A DNA stretch of 64,000 nucleotides from Pseudomonas sp. ACN8 (GTDB taxonomy: Bacteria > Pseudomonadota > Gammaproteobacteria > Pseudomonadales > Pseudomonadaceae), in assembly GCF_002303925.1 (NCBI RefSeq), contig NZ_MRCS01000011.1:82248-146247 (forward strand). The letters are read 5' to 3'. The translations under genes and the position numbers were made by a program. The notes below the pieces were generated by a model. It worked only from the letters and a program-made list of their open reading frames with translations, did not search any database and was not told the origin of the DNA. The stretch's first letter is position 1. Every line of letters begins with the position of its first letter. Positions 37,333-47,699 of this stretch are shown here, piece after piece.

Positions 37333-38130
37333 TTATTGGGTGTATGAACTCACCGCCGAACGCGGCATCACCGGCCGACTGTCATTGGAAATGGTCACCT
37401 CCACCCGACGGTTCATCGCCCGGCCCGAGGTGCTGCTGTTATCCGCCACCGGATACTCCTTGCCGTAGCCCTGGGCGACGATACGCGCCGGATCAACGCC
37501 CATCTTCACCAGTGCTGCACGCACGGAGCCCGCGCGACGCTCCGACAGCGACTGGTTGTGCGACGCCGTGCCGGTGCTGTCGGTATAGCCCTCGACGATC
37601 ACTTTGCGCTCGGGGTTTTCCTGGAGGTACTGCGCCAGTTTGTTGATGTTCATCAGGCCGTTGGATTTCAGCTCGGCCTTGTCGGTGGCGAACAGCACAT
37701 CCCCGAAAGTCACCAGCGTTCCGCGATCGGTCTGCCTGGCGTTGAGGCTGTCCTTCAACTGTTTGATCTGCTGATCGCGGGCGTCGAGGCGCGCCTGAGC
37801 CCGTTGTGCCGAGGCATCTTTCAGACTGGCCTCGGCGGTGCGCAGGGCAATGGTCTGCTTGGCCACTTCGACACGCTGGTTGGTCAGATAGGCAAGCTGG
37901 TCGACCTTGGCCGTGTCCTCCTTGTCCATGTAGGCCTTATCGGCCATGTTCAGATAGTCGCTGGCTTCCTTGGTTTCCAGGGCCGCGACCTTGGCCGATT
38001 GCGGGTCGGCTTGCAGGCCGCTGTAGTTGCTGCGGGCCTGTTCGAGGTTGGCGTTCGGTGGTGTGGAGCAGGCCGCCAGGGCTACGGTGACAGCCAGCAG
38101 GGCAGGGATCATCAGTTGTTTACGGTTCAT
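37333..38130 (-). CDS. OmpA-family lipoprotein (LptF/lipotoxin F-like)
   Basis: Outer-membrane lipoprotein of 265 residues. Signal MNRKQLMIPALLAVTVALAACS with the lipobox cysteine near 21. Residues 30-150 are helical with a DUF4398-like stretch. The C-terminal OmpA/Pal peptidoglycan-binding domain (about 148-255) contains TFGDVLFATDKAEL, VEGYTDSTGTASHNQSLSERRAGSV and VAQGYGKEYPVADN. Order and similarity match the AlgU-dependent lipotoxin F gene of P. aeruginosa; I leave the symbol blank because lptF also names an LPS-export gene. It lies 45 bases after the upstream DUF4398 lipoprotein gene, likely one operon. Confidence 0.85.
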   Translation of the reverse strand: MNRKQLMIPALLAVTVALAACSTPPNANLEQARSNYSGLQADPQSAKVAALETKEASDYLNMADKAYMDKEDTAKVDQLAYLTNQRVEVAKQTIALRTAEASLKDASAQRAQARLDARDQQIKQLKDSLNARQTDRGTLVTFGDVLFATDKAELKSNGLMNINKLAQYLQENPERKVIVEGYTDSTGTASHNQSLSERRAGSVRAALVKMGVDPARIVAQGYGKEYPVADNSSTSGRAMNRRVEVTISNDSRPVMPRSAVSSYTQ

Positions 38131-38175
38131 GATTTCGTCCTTTTAGTCGAGTGGGAATGCGTGGCGCCGCGCCGC

Positions 38176-38574
38176 TTACTGAACGGTGCGCTGACTTTCC
38201 TGACGCATTTCCTGGACGCCTTTCTGAGCGTCCTTCACTGATTGTTCGGCCTTCATCGCCTGGGCCTTGCGCTCGGCCACGCGAGCGTCCCATTCGGCCT
38301 GTTCGGCGAGCATCCGGGCCTGGTCGTATTTCTTGTCGTGCATGGCTATTTCGGCTTGCTTGAGCTTGTCCTGGGCCGACTTCATTTCCACGGCGGCGAA
38401 CTCGGTGCCGCCGGCGCTCACGGCGTCGTTGACGGCCGATTGGGTGACTGCGTACTGCTCGGTCGGCGGGTTACCGGCGCAGCCGGCCAGCACCAGGCTG
38501 CTGCCCAGGGCCAGCGCCGCCAGTTTGAGGCTTCGCGAACAGGTAAATGAGGACGTGCTGGTTCGGGTTTTCAT
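38176..38574 (-). CDS. DUF4398-type small lipoprotein
   Basis: Protein of 132 residues with a lipoprotein signal (LKLAALALGSSLVLAGCAG, lipobox LAGC). The mature part is a charged, Ala-rich helical domain (EFAAVEMKSAQDKLKQAEIAMHDKKYDQARMLAEQAEWDARVAERKAQAMKAEQSV), the DUF4398 pattern. The ATG at 38574 has GGAG nine bases upstream; an ATG 15 bases earlier is an alternative. It is first in a two-gene unit with the OmpA-family lipoprotein and follows a possible AlgU promoter. Confidence 0.8.
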   Translation of the reverse strand: MKTRTSTSSFTCSRSLKLAALALGSSLVLAGCAGNPPTEQYAVTQSAVNDAVSAGGTEFAAVEMKSAQDKLKQAEIAMHDKKYDQARMLAEQAEWDARVAERKAQAMKAEQSVKDAQKGVQEMRQESQRTVQ

Positions 38575-38691
38575 GGTCTTCAACTCCATTGGGCCAGCTC
38601 CTGAAAAACGTCGAAATCCACCCTGGGCAAGGCGCTGAAACCATCAATTGAGGGGCGTTTTGAAACACTCGTCCCAGGCGTGGTTACTTGG

Positions 38692-38719
38692 GTTGACCCG
38701 AGGCTTTTTTTGAAAGTTC
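38692..38719 (-). promoter_or_regulatory. Possible AlgU (sigma-22/RpoE-type) promoter
   Basis: On the minus strand GAACTT (38719-38714) is followed 17 bases later by TCAAC (38696-38692). This fits the GAACTT-N16/17-TCnnA pattern of AlgU promoters, with a leader of about 110 bases before the lipoprotein pair, whose P. aeruginosa counterparts are stress-induced. Confidence 0.5.
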
Positions 38720-38814
38720 AGAGAAAATAGCCGGCTATCGAAAAACCTGGATCGAGTTGACAGCGCCCTTTAGGGCAGGAGAAGTGCGATTTTTTGAATT
38801 GGAATATGGACTAA

Positions 38815-38905
38815 TGTGGGAGCGAGCCTGCTCGCGAAAGCGCCGTGTCAGTCAACATCAATTCCAACTGACAGCGCGCCTTCGCGAGCAGGCTCGCTCC
38901 CACAG
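38815..38905. repeat. REP doublet, GAGCGAGC type
   Basis: Inverted REPs around a spacer of about 40 bases, between the lipoprotein promoter and the 114-residue ORF. Confidence 0.9.
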
Positions 38906-38918
38906 GTTTTGCGGATGT

Positions 38919-39263
38919 TCAGTGCTTCTGTTTGTCGTCAGGTACCGACAAATCGTGCAGATGCCGACGAGACAGCGCCAGAAAGCGCGGGGTCGGCCCG
39001 ATGTCTTCGTACAGCGGATCGCCTTCTTCATCGGTAGCGACCACGGTCGTGCCTTTGATGTACGGGAAGCTTCTTTCCAGTTCTTCCAGTGCGGCGCCGA
39101 TCAGATCGCCGAGCAGTTCTTCGGGATGCCGCTTGGGGTACATCTCGACGAGCGCGGCCAGGCGTGCGGCAGACTCTACGTCCAGATGAATCGAGTAGCC
39201 GGTGTCGGTCAGGCGACCCTTGGCGTTTTCTTCCCAGTGGTGGGCAAGCTCGCGGATTTTCAT
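38919..39263 (-). CDS. Conserved hypothetical protein (114 aa)
   Basis: Small cytoplasmic protein beginning MKIRELAHHWEENAKGRLTDTGYSIHLDVESAARLAALVEMYPKRHPEELLGDLIGAALEELERSFPYIKG and ending in a His/Lys-rich tail. The N-terminal part has the look of a ribbon-helix-helix or helical adaptor (HLDVESAARLAALVEMYP), but no certain domain. The ATG at 39263 is chosen; in-frame sequence further upstream enters the ppc promoter. It is divergent from ppc and shares a 200-base control region with it. Function unknown. Confidence 0.75.
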   Translation of the reverse strand: MKIRELAHHWEENAKGRLTDTGYSIHLDVESAARLAALVEMYPKRHPEELLGDLIGAALEELERSFPYIKGTTVVATDEEGDPLYEDIGPTPRFLALSRRHLHDLSVPDDKQKH

Positions 39264-39466
39264 ATTGACCTCATTGCGCTCCCGCTCGTGGCGGGCAGAG
39301 TGAGTGTCCGGCACTGGCCGGTGACAACCGTTGTACGGCTTACCGTTCAAGACTAGCCTCAACAGGCAAGGTTTAAAGGCCCTTCGTCGTCTTGCTTGTA
39401 AGAACCTGTCTGGGGCGGCACTCTCTTGTTTCCTAGCCGCCCGGATTTTTTGCTGGAGACCTGCTG

Positions 39467-42097
39467 ATGACCGATATTGATGCACGCTTGCGCGAGGACG
39501 TTCACCTGTTGGGTGAGCTGTTGGGCAACACCATTCGTGAGCAATATGGCGACGGTTTTCTCGACAAGATCGAGCAGATCCGCAAGGGCGCCAAGGCTGA
39601 CCGACGGGGTTCCATGGACGCCGAACTCAGCGCCAGCCTCAATCAGCTGAGCGAAGACGAGTTGCTGCCGGTGGCTCGGGCGTTCAACCAGTTTCTCAAC
39701 CTGGCCAACATCGCCGAGCAATATCAGTTGATTCACCGCCGCGAGGAATCCCAGGCGGCGCCGTTCGAAGCCCGGGTGCTGCCGGAGTTGCTCGCGCGCC
39801 TGCGCGCCGAGGGGCATGGTGCCGACGCGCTGGCCCGGCAACTGGGGCGGCTGGAGATCGAACTGGTACTTACGGCCCATCCCACCGAAGTTGCACGCCG
39901 CACACTGATCCAGAAGTACGACGCCATCGCCGCGCAACTGGCGGCTCAGGATCATCGTGACCTGACCAGCGCCGAGCGCGAGCAGATCAAGACCACCTTG
40001 CAACGCCTGATCGCCGAAGCCTGGCACACCGAGGAAATCCGCCGCACGCGCCCGACACCGGTGGACGAAGCCAAGTGGGGTTTCGCGGTGATCGAGCATT
40101 CGCTGTGGCAGGCCATTCCCAATTACCTGCGCAAGGCCGATCAGGCCCTGCACGCCGCTACCGGCCTGCGCCTGCCCCTTGAGGCGGCACCGATCCGCTT
40201 TGCCTCGTGGATGGGCGGCGACCGTGACGGCAACCCGAACGTGACGGCGGCGGTGACCCGAGAAGTCTTACTGTTGGCGCGCTGGATGGCGGCCGATTTG
40301 TACCTGCGCGATGTCGATCGCCTGGCCGCCGAGCTGTCGATGCAGCAGGCCAGCGATGAATTGAAGGCCAGGGCGGGAGACAGCGCCGAGCCCTACCGGG
40401 CTGTGCTCAAACATTTGCGCGAACGCCTGCGGGCAACGCGTAACTGGGCGCATGCCGCCTTGTCGACGGCAACGCCGGCACCCGCCGATGTACTGCAAGA
40501 CAACCGTGAACTGCTCGAACCACTGGAGCTTTGCTACCACTCCTTGCACGAGTGCGGCATGGGCGTGATCGCCGACGGGCCGTTGCTCGATTGCCTGCGT
40601 CGGGCAGTGACATTCGGTCTGTTCCTGGTTCGTCTGGATGTACGCCAGGACTCGTCGCGGCACACCGCGGCGATGACCGAAATCACCGACTACCTCGGCC
40701 TGGGACGCTACGAGGACTGGAGCGAGGAAGAACGCATTGCCTTCCTGATGCGCGAATTGAGCAATCGCCGGCCCTTGTTGCCGACGTACTTCAAACCCTC
40801 CGCCGACACCGCCGAGGTGCTGGCAACCTGCCGGGAAATCGCCGCTGCGCCGTCGGCATCCCTCGGTTCCTATGTGATTTCCATGGCCGGTGCGGCTTCC
40901 GATGTGCTGGCCGTGCAGTTGTTGCTCAAAGAGTCCGGCGTGTTGCGACCGATGCGTGTGGTGCCGCTGTTCGAAACCCTGGCCGACCTCGACAACGCGG
41001 GGCCGGTGATCGAGAAGCTGCTGCTGTTGCCAGGTTATCGCTCGCGCCTGCAAGGGCCGCAGGAAGTGATGATCGGCTACTCCGACTCGGCCAAGGACGC
41101 CGGTACCACCGCGGCGGCCTGGGCGCAGTACCGGGCGCAAGAGCGATTGGTGGATATCTGCCGCGAACAACAAGTCGAGCTGCTGTTGTTCCACGGTCGC
41201 GGCGGCACCGTGGGGCGTGGTGGCGGTCCGGCTCACGCGGCGATCCTGTCGCAGCCACCGGGTTCGGTGGCGGGGCGTTTCCGTACCACCGAACAGGGGG
41301 AAATGATTCGATTCAAGTTCGGCCTGCCGGACATCGCCGAGCAAAACCTCAATCTGTACCTGGCCGCGGTGCTGGAGGCGACCTTGCTGCCTCCGCCACC
41401 ACCTACGCCCGAGTGGCGCCATTTGATGGACGAACTGGCCGCGGACGGGGTCAGTGCCTATCGCGCCGTGGTGCGGGAAAATCCGCAGTTCGTGGAGTAT
41501 TTCCGCCAGTCCACGCCGGAGCAGGAGCTCGGCCGTTTGCCACTGGGCAGTCGTCCGGCCAAGCGCCGGGCCGGGGGGATCGAAAGCCTGCGGGCGATTC
41601 CGTGGATCTTCGGCTGGACCCAGACGCGCCTGATGCTGCCGGCCTGGCTGGGTTGGGAAGCGGCCCTGAGCAAGGCACTGGAGCGTGGCGAAGGTGAGCT
41701 GCTGGGGCAGATGCGCGAGCAGTGGCCATTCTTCCGCACCCGCATCGACATGCTGGAAATGGTCCTGGCCAAGGCCGATGCCGACATTGCACAGTCCTAC
41801 GATGAGCGTCTGGTGGAGCCGAATCTGTTGCCATTGGGTGCGCATTTACGCGACCTATTGTCGCAGGCATGCATCATTGTTCTCGGCCTGACCGGGCAGT
41901 CGCAGCTGCTGGCACATAGCCCCGCGACCCTTGAGTTCATCCGCTTGCGCAACACCTATCTCGACCCGCTTCATCTATTGCAGGCCGAGTTGCTGGCCCG
42001 TTCAAGAGTGCAGGACGTGGCGCAGGGCAGCCCGGTAGAACAGGCCTTGCTGGTGTCTGTGGCGGGTATTGCCGCCGGTTTGCGTAATACCGGCTAA
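39467..42097 (+). CDS. ppc: Phosphoenolpyruvate carboxylase
   Basis: Cytoplasmic anaplerotic enzyme of 876 residues making oxaloacetate from PEP and bicarbonate. Active-site histidine block [14 protein letters not shown] (about 135-148), the second block with [14 protein letters not shown], the Gly-rich loop [19 protein letters not shown], and the [16 protein letters not shown] segment are all present. The C-terminus ends GLRNTG, the conserved effector-site end. It stands alone; a GC-rich stem (42118-42141) follows without a T-tract. Confidence 0.97.
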   Translation: MTDIDARLREDVHLLGELLGNTIREQYGDGFLDKIEQIRKGAKADRRGSMDAELSASLNQLSEDELLPVARAFNQFLNLANIAEQYQLIHRREESQAAPFEARVLPELLARLRAEGHGADALARQLGRLEIELVLTAHPTEVARRTLIQKYDAIAAQLAAQDHRDLTSAEREQIKTTLQRLIAEAWHTEEIRRTRPTPVDEAKWGFAVIEHSLWQAIPNYLRKADQALHAATGLRLPLEAAPIRFASWMGGDRDGNPNVTAAVTREVLLLARWMAADLYLRDVDRLAAELSMQQASDELKARAGDSAEPYRAVLKHLRERLRATRNWAHAALSTATPAPADVLQDNRELLEPLELCYHSLHECGMGVIADGPLLDCLRRAVTFGLFLVRLDVRQDSSRHTAAMTEITDYLGLGRYEDWSEEERIAFLMRELSNRRPLLPTYFKPSADTAEVLATCREIAAAPSASLGSYVISMAGAASDVLAVQLLLKESGVLRPMRVVPLFETLADLDNAGPVIEKLLLLPGYRSRLQGPQEVMIGYSDSAKDAGTTAAAWAQYRAQERLVDICREQQVELLLFHGRGGTVGRGGGPAHAAILSQPPGSVAGRFRTTEQGEMIRFKFGLPDIAEQNLNLYLAAVLEATLLPPPPPTPEWRHLMDELAADGVSAYRAVVRENPQFVEYFRQSTPEQELGRLPLGSRPAKRRAGGIESLRAIPWIFGWTQTRLMLPAWLGWEAALSKALERGEGELLGQMREQWPFFRTRIDMLEMVLAKADADIAQSYDERLVEPNLLPLGAHLRDLLSQACIIVLGLTGQSQLLAHSPATLEFIRLRNTYLDPLHLLQAELLARSRVQDVAQGSPVEQALLVSVAGIAAGLRNTG

Positions 42098-42117
42098 GGT
42101 TTTTGCCGTGAGGTCAG

Positions 42118-42141
42118 GCATCCGGCGGGTGAGCCGGATGC
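42118..42141 (+). terminator. Stem-loop after ppc
   Basis: Perfect nine-base stem GCATCCGGC / GCCGGATGC with a six-base loop, 20 bases after the ppc stop. No T-tract, so termination is plausible but not certain. Confidence 0.45.
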
Positions 42142-42352
42142 CGCCGTATGACGGGTGTAAAAGTGCTGCCAGGCGACAGTTAATGATGGGGTTGCGACTT
42201 GGGGAACCGCGCGCAATGGTCGCAAGAGGTAGCGGTTTCTTCGACTTTCGGCGTCTTGTGTGGGCGCAGCCTGCTGTGTATCTTGATCAGCCTTTGACCG
42301 TTTGGGCGGTCACGACCCTATTTTTGAGATTGGCCCCACGAGGCGAATCTGA

Positions 42353-43033
<681 letters not shown>

Positions 43034-43057
43034 AAAGTCTGATCCGCTGCATCATCC

Positions 43058-43077
43058 ACGGCCCGCTTGCGGGCCGT
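43058..43077 (+). terminator. Terminator-like hairpin after adk
   Basis: ACGGCCCGC / GCGGGCCGT with a two-base loop, followed by AGTTGTTT. The T-tract is weak and tsaB starts 50 bases later, so read-through is possible. Confidence 0.55.
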
Positions 43078-43127
43078 AGTTGTTTATACTGACGCACTTT
43101 TTTCTGATCTCTCTTGTGGATACATCG

Positions 43128-43802
43128 ATGAGCACCTTGCTGGCCCTGGACACCGCGACTGAAGCTTGCTCCGTTGCCTTGCTGCATGACGGCAAGGTCA
43201 CGAGCCATTACGAGGTGATCCCGCGCCTGCACGCGCAGAAGCTGTTGCCGATGATCAAGCAACTGTTGGCCGATGCGGGTACCACGCTGCAAGCGGTCGA
43301 CGCCATCGCGTTCGGCCGTGGCCCGGGCGCCTTCACCGGCGTGCGCATCGCCATCGGTGTGGTGCAAGGCCTGGCGTTTGCCCTGGAGCGCCCGGTGCTG
43401 CCGGTGTCGAACCTGGCCGTGCTGGCGCAACGTGCGTTGCGTGAACACGGCGCCACTCAGGTCGCCGCCGCCATCGATGCGCGCATGGATGAAGTGTATT
43501 GGGGTTGCTACCGCGAAACGGCCGGAGAGATGCGCCTGGTGGGTACTGAAGCGGTGCTGCCGCCGGAGTCCGCTGCATTGCCGATCGATGCCGGCGGTGA
43601 ATGGTTCGGCGCAGGCACCGGTTGGGGTTATGGCGAGCGCATCGCTGTCAGCCTGAGCGGGCAGGACGCGGGCATGTTGCCCCACGCGCAAGACTTGCTG
43701 ACTTTGGCGCGGTTTGCCTGGGAACGCGGCGAGGCAATCGTGGCCGATGAGGCGCAGCCGGTTTATCTGCGCGACAAGGTGGCGACGCCTAAAGCTCGAT
43801 AG
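43128..43802 (+). CDS. tsaB: tRNA threonylcarbamoyladenosine biosynthesis protein TsaB
   Basis: Protein of 224 residues of the ASKHA fold, scaffold of the TsaBDE complex that makes t6A37 in tRNAs reading ANN codons. The N-terminus LLALDTATEACSVALLHDG and the block HAQKLLPMIKQLLADAG...AFGRGPGAFTGVRIAIGVVQGLAFA are diagnostic. The ATG at 43128 is the canonical start; a 16-codon in-frame extension upstream overlaps the adk hairpin region. A REP doublet follows. Confidence 0.93.
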   Translation: MSTLLALDTATEACSVALLHDGKVTSHYEVIPRLHAQKLLPMIKQLLADAGTTLQAVDAIAFGRGPGAFTGVRIAIGVVQGLAFALERPVLPVSNLAVLAQRALREHGATQVAAAIDARMDEVYWGCYRETAGEMRLVGTEAVLPPESAALPIDAGGEWFGAGTGWGYGERIAVSLSGQDAGMLPHAQDLLTLARFAWERGEAIVADEAQPVYLRDKVATPKAR

Positions 43803-43824
43803 TATTCAGGGCCGAGTCGGTCCA

Positions 43825-43890
43825 ATCGCGAGCAGGCTCGCTCCCACAGGGGGTTGCGCAGAACCTGTGGGAGCGAGCTTGCTCGCGATG
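43825..43890. repeat. REP doublet, GAGCGAGC type, short spacer
   Basis: Head-to-head REPs with about 15 bases between, downstream of tsaB. Confidence 0.9.
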
Positions 43891-44034
43891 CGATCTACCA
43901 GTTATAGCCAATCATCAGTTTCTAACCTCAGCTTTTAAACCTTTTGCCTTTTATGTGTTCTAGTTATCACTCGGCGGTTTGCGAAGTGGCTTTTGCGCCA
44001 CTAAACTGCCATCACTGATTCCGAGTATGCACGT

Positions 44035-44340
44035 ATGCGTATAGACGGCGTTTCCTCTCAGTCCTACCCCATCAAGCGCAAGCCTCGCAAAGGCCGCGTG
44101 GTGGAGGACGACGCCATTGATATCGAAGGCGAGCTGGAATTCCCGACTGAAGAGCAACTGGCTGCCCGCGCCGCCAAAGCCTCTGCGCAAAAACTGAGCA
44201 ATCTCCCCGCCCGTCAGCAAGACATGATTTACCACCGTGCCATGAGCAAAAGCGTGGCGACAGCCCTGGCCAGCTACCTGAGCACCGCCGGTTTCGTCGA
44301 TTGGGAAACGGATGTGCTGGGTCTCGACCTGTACATCTGA
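44035..44340 (+). CDS. Conserved hypothetical protein (101 aa)
   Basis: Small soluble protein (MRIDGVSSQSYPIKRKPRKGRVVEDDAIDIEGELEFPTEEQ...). A basic N-terminal segment is followed by an acidic linker and a C-terminal helical part ending ALASYLSTAGFVDWETDVLGLDLYI. It overlaps the DUF72 gene by one base (TGATG), so the two are coupled. A protein of this kind sits next to tsaB/adk in other pseudomonads, but I do not know a function. Confidence 0.75.
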   Translation: MRIDGVSSQSYPIKRKPRKGRVVEDDAIDIEGELEFPTEEQLAARAAKASAQKLSNLPARQQDMIYHRAMSKSVATALASYLSTAGFVDWETDVLGLDLYI

Positions 44341-45200
44341 TGTTGCTGCCGTATTACCTTGGTTGTCCGTCCTGGAGCGAAAACGCCTGGCGCGACTACC
44401 TGTATCCGCTGGACGCCAAACCCGCCGATTTTCTTGATCTCTATTCCCGGGTTTTCAATGCCGTGGAAGGCAACACGACCTTCTACGCGAGCCCGGCCGC
44501 CAGCACCGTGCAGCGTTGGGCCGAAACCATGCCCGAGCACTTTCGCTTCACCGCCAAGTTTCCCGGAGAGATCAGCCACGGTGGCGATCTGCGCGAGCAA
44601 CTGACCGCCACCGAAACCTTCGTGCAATTGCTCAACCCGCTCGGCGAGCGAGTGTCGCCATTGTGGTTACAACTGTCGAAAAGCTTCACGCCCCAACGTT
44701 TGCCTGAGCTGGCCGGATTCATCGATGCCCTTCAGCGACCGCTGGCTGTGGAAGTGCGGCACGACGAGTTTTTCGCCAAGGGTGACAGCGAGCGAATGCT
44801 CAACCGCTTGCTGCTGGATCGCGGCGTCGAGCGCATCTGTCTCGATCCCCGTGCGCTGTTCAGTTGCACCTCGACCGAGCCCTCGGTGCTCCACGCCCAA
44901 TCGAAGAAGCCCCGGGTGCCACCACGCCCTGCGGCATTCACGCAATTCCCGCAGGTGCGTTTTATCGGCCATCCAACGCTTGAGGCCAACGATGCGTTCC
45001 TGGAGCCGTGGGTCGAGAAAGTTGCGTTATGGATCGAAGAAGGTCGCACGCCGTATATCTTCCTGCACACGGCCGACAACCTACTGGCGGCGAAGCTGGC
45101 GCAGCGTTTTCACGCCCGGCTGATGCTGCGTTTGCCTGGCTTGCCGGCGCTGCCTGAGCTATACAGAGAACCCGTCGCCGAGCAGCTTGGCCTGCTCTGA
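44340..45200 (+). CDS. DUF72 family protein (YecE-like)
   Basis: Protein of 286 residues with a TIM-barrel-like DUF72 domain: LPYYLGCPSWSENAWRDYLYP at the N-terminus, FNAVEGNTTFYASPAASTVQRWAETMPEHFRFTAKFPGEISH (about 38-79), and a late FIGHPTLEANDAFLEPWVEKVALWIEEGRTPYIFLHTADN. The family has no established reaction. It is co-translated with the 101-residue hypothetical. The start at 44340 overlaps that gene's stop; a more upstream in-frame codon lies inside it. Confidence 0.88.
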   Translation: MLLPYYLGCPSWSENAWRDYLYPLDAKPADFLDLYSRVFNAVEGNTTFYASPAASTVQRWAETMPEHFRFTAKFPGEISHGGDLREQLTATETFVQLLNPLGERVSPLWLQLSKSFTPQRLPELAGFIDALQRPLAVEVRHDEFFAKGDSERMLNRLLLDRGVERICLDPRALFSCTSTEPSVLHAQSKKPRVPPRPAAFTQFPQVRFIGHPTLEANDAFLEPWVEKVALWIEEGRTPYIFLHTADNLLAAKLAQRFHARLMLRLPGLPALPELYREPVAEQLGLL

Positions 45201-45234
45201 GGCGAATTCTTTCCCCTCTTCAGGAGCCTGCCCA

Positions 45235-46056
45235 ATGGATGCGCAAACCCTTCGAGCCCAGGCGTTCAAAGCCCTTCACGAACGCCCCGGGGCTTTTGTG
45301 ATTCCTAATCCGTGGGATGCCGGTTCAGCGAAAATGCTCGCCAGCCTCGGCTTCGAGGCGCTGGCGACCACCAGTGCCGGTTACGCCTTTTCCCAGGGTC
45401 GTGCCGATGGCGGATTGACCCTCGACGATACCCTGATGAATGTTCAGGCGATTGTCGCCGCCACCGACCTGCCGGTTGCCGTGGACCTGGAAAACGGCTT
45501 TGCCGACAACCCCGCCGACTGCGCGAAAAGTATCTTGCGCGCGGCAGAGGCCGGCGCCGTCGGTGGTTCGATCGAAGATGCCACCGGCCGCGAAGAAGGC
45601 CCGATCTATTGTTTCGAACACGCCGTGGCGCGCATCGAAGCCGCTGTGGCTGCCGCTCGCAGTCTGCCGTTCCACTTTACGTTGACTGCCCGGGCGGAAA
45701 ACTTCCTGCACGGCAATCCCGATCTGGCCGACACCATCCGCCGTTTGCAGGCATTCGCCGAGGCCGGTGCCGATGTGCTCTACGCACCGGGTCTGCGCAG
45801 CGCCGAGGATGTGCTGGCGGTGGTGCGCGCCGTGGCGCCCAAACCTGTGAATGTGTTGATGTCGGGCGGCTTGAAGCTGACGGTCGCGCAGTTGGGTGAA
45901 ATGGGCGTCAAACGCATCAGCGTCGGTTCGGCGCTGGCATTGGCGGCCTATGGCGAATTCTTCCGCGCCGCCGAAGAAATCCAGACGTCAGGCACGTTCG
46001 GTTTCACGTCCCGGTCGATGCCGTATCAGAAGGCCAATCAGTTTTTCAAAGGCTGA
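45235..46056 (+). CDS. Isocitrate lyase/PEP mutase superfamily protein
   Basis: Enzyme of 273 residues of the PEP mutase/isocitrate lyase fold. Visible features: FVIPNPWDAGSAKMLASLGFEALATTSAGYAFSQG, DLPVAVDLENGFADNPAD and AGAVGGSIEDATG (metal-binding acids), then FTLTARAENFL. The usual lyase KKCGH motif is not present, so it is more like the PEP phosphonomutase-related hydrolases/lyases often misannotated as methylisocitrate lyase. Substrate unknown. It follows the DUF72 gene by 34 bases and may be co-transcribed. Confidence 0.82.
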   Translation: MDAQTLRAQAFKALHERPGAFVIPNPWDAGSAKMLASLGFEALATTSAGYAFSQGRADGGLTLDDTLMNVQAIVAATDLPVAVDLENGFADNPADCAKSILRAAEAGAVGGSIEDATGREEGPIYCFEHAVARIEAAVAAARSLPFHFTLTARAENFLHGNPDLADTIRRLQAFAEAGADVLYAPGLRSAEDVLAVVRAVAPKPVNVLMSGGLKLTVAQLGEMGVKRISVGSALALAAYGEFFRAAEEIQTSGTFGFTSRSMPYQKANQFFKG

Positions 46057-46078
46057 GGGAAGAGGGCGCGGCTGAGGA

Positions 46079-46699
46079 TCAGGCGGCGATGCGCAGGTTC
46101 TGCAGGATGATCGGGCGCGCCCAGCCATTGTCGAAATCGAGTTGTTTTTGCTGCGCTACTAGTTCTTCTGGCGAGAATGGCGGGAACGGCTTGTCGAGCA
46201 GGTCGAGTTCGAATTCGGCGATGGGCAGGTGCAGCGGAAGCGGTTGCGGGGCAGGGCCGACGTCTGGCAGCGGCTGACCGGCGTTCAACACGATTGGGCG
46301 AACCCAGCCGCTTTCGAAGTCCTGCTGTTTTTGCTGGGCGACGATTTCGTCCGCCGGGAACGGTGGGAACGGCTTGTCGGCCAGGTCCATTTCGAATTCG
46401 GCAATCGGCAGGAACAGCGGCTCGGGCGGGCGGATTTCGTTGTCCTTCACGTCGCATTCGCGCTGGGACACGATGTGGGCCAGCAGGTCGCTGCCAACGG
46501 TGGGTTCAACCGGGCTTTCGAGGTCGACCGGTGGAAAGTTCAGCGATTGCGGCAGCACTTCACCCGACTGTTCGGCCAGCGCTCGGGCAAAGAAATCCTG
46601 CCAGATGTGGCTGACGCCGCTCAGTGCCTGGGTGTTTCGCAGGTTGTAGTCGCCGTAGGGCGAGATAAAACCTGTGATTGTGGGTTGAATGCCTGACAT
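46079..46699 (-). CDS. Protein of unknown function with an internal 46-residue duplication
   Basis: Protein of 206 residues. Residues 94-139 and 155-200 are two copies of one module (PLxLPIAEFExDLxDKPFPPFxxxExVAQQKQxDFxxGWxRPIxL) with 33 of 46 positions identical by my count. The N-terminal part (ITGFISPYGDYNLRNTQALSGVSHIWQDFFARALAEQ) is unrelated. No signal peptide or membrane segment. A homologue sits between the same neighbours (adk/tsaB side and rsmJ) in other pseudomonads, I believe. It is divergent from rsmJ. Function unknown. Confidence 0.75.
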   Translation of the reverse strand: MSGIQPTITGFISPYGDYNLRNTQALSGVSHIWQDFFARALAEQSGEVLPQSLNFPPVDLESPVEPTVGSDLLAHIVSQRECDVKDNEIRPPEPLFLPIAEFEMDLADKPFPPFPADEIVAQQKQQDFESGWVRPIVLNAGQPLPDVGPAPQPLPLHLPIAEFELDLLDKPFPPFSPEELVAQQKQLDFDNGWARPIILQNLRIAA

Positions 46700-46792
46700 T
46701 TCTCTCGGTCGACGCTCAGCTCTGGCAAAATGCTCGATAGTTTTGTTATCGGCCGTTTTTGCCGATCATTAATTTTTTGAGCGTGTTTTCCG

Positions 46793-47575
46793 ATGATTGA
46801 TCAACCTGCGGTCTGCCGCATCCATGTCCAGGCCCTCGATGCGGCGTTCGAGCCACAAGCCGAGCAATGGGCCGAGCGCCTGGGCTTGCCAATGCAAGTG
46901 GCGGACGGCGAGTTTGCCTTGCAGGTGGGTGACATGGGCTTGCAACTGCAACAGCTGGGGCCGGATGCGCCGGGGCCGGTGCGGGTGGATTTCGTCGAGG
47001 GTGGTGCGGCCCATCGCCGGTTGTATGGTGGTGGCAGCGGACAGATGATCGCCAAGGCCGTTGGCGTCGCCCAAGGTGTGCGCCCGCGGGTACTGGACGC
47101 CACGGCGGGGCTGGGCAAGGACGCGTTCGTGCTGGCCAGCCTCGGTTGCGAGATGAGCCTGATCGAGCGTCAGCCGCTGATCGGTGCCTTGCTGGAAGAC
47201 GGCCTGGCCCGTGGCGCGGAAGATTTCGACGTGGCGCCGATCGTGGCGCGCATGCGCTTGCTCAAGGGCAATTCGATCGAGGTCATGCGCAACTGGGAGG
47301 GCGAGCCGCCCCAGGTGATCTACCTTGACCCGATGTTCCCGCATCGCGAGAAAACCGCGCTGGTGAAGAAGGAAATGCGCCTGTTCCGGCCATTGGTGGG
47401 CGATGACCCGGATGCGCCGGCATTGCTCGAAGCCGCCTTGGCCCTGGCCAGCCACCGGGTGGTGGTCAAGCGTCCGCGCAAGGCGCCGTGCATCGAAGGG
47501 CCGAAGCCGAGCCATGCGCTCGATGGCAAGTCCAGTCGGTATGACATCTATCCGAAGAAGGCGCTCAAGCCTTAA
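46793..47575 (+). CDS. rsmJ: 16S rRNA (guanine-1516-N2)-methyltransferase
   Basis: Methyltransferase of 260 residues that modifies G1516 of 16S rRNA. SAM-binding motif [35 protein letters not shown] and the catalytic-loop [18 protein letters not shown] are both typical of RsmJ/YhiQ. The C-terminus [36 protein letters not shown] matches the family end. The start at 46793 gives [20 protein letters not shown] doublet follows the stop. Confidence 0.94.
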   Translation: MIDQPAVCRIHVQALDAAFEPQAEQWAERLGLPMQVADGEFALQVGDMGLQLQQLGPDAPGPVRVDFVEGGAAHRRLYGGGSGQMIAKAVGVAQGVRPRVLDATAGLGKDAFVLASLGCEMSLIERQPLIGALLEDGLARGAEDFDVAPIVARMRLLKGNSIEVMRNWEGEPPQVIYLDPMFPHREKTALVKKEMRLFRPLVGDDPDAPALLEAALALASHRVVVKRPRKAPCIEGPKPSHALDGKSSRYDIYPKKALKP

Positions 47576-47589
47576 GACCGAGTCGCACC

Positions 47590-47669
47590 CATCGCGAGCA
47601 GGCTCGCTCCTACAGGGGATTTGTGGTGTTGCATGGAACCACTGTAGGAGCGAGCCTGCTCGCGATGGT
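47590..47669. repeat. REP doublet, GAGCGAGC type
   Basis: Head-to-head REPs between the convergent rsmJ and mexL genes. Confidence 0.9.
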
Positions 47670-47699
47670 GTCATCACATCCACTACAAATCTTTCAGGC

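Noticed and set aside
40268..41845. Long minus-strand frame opposite ppc
   Set aside because: No recognisable protein and strong ppc motifs on the other strand.
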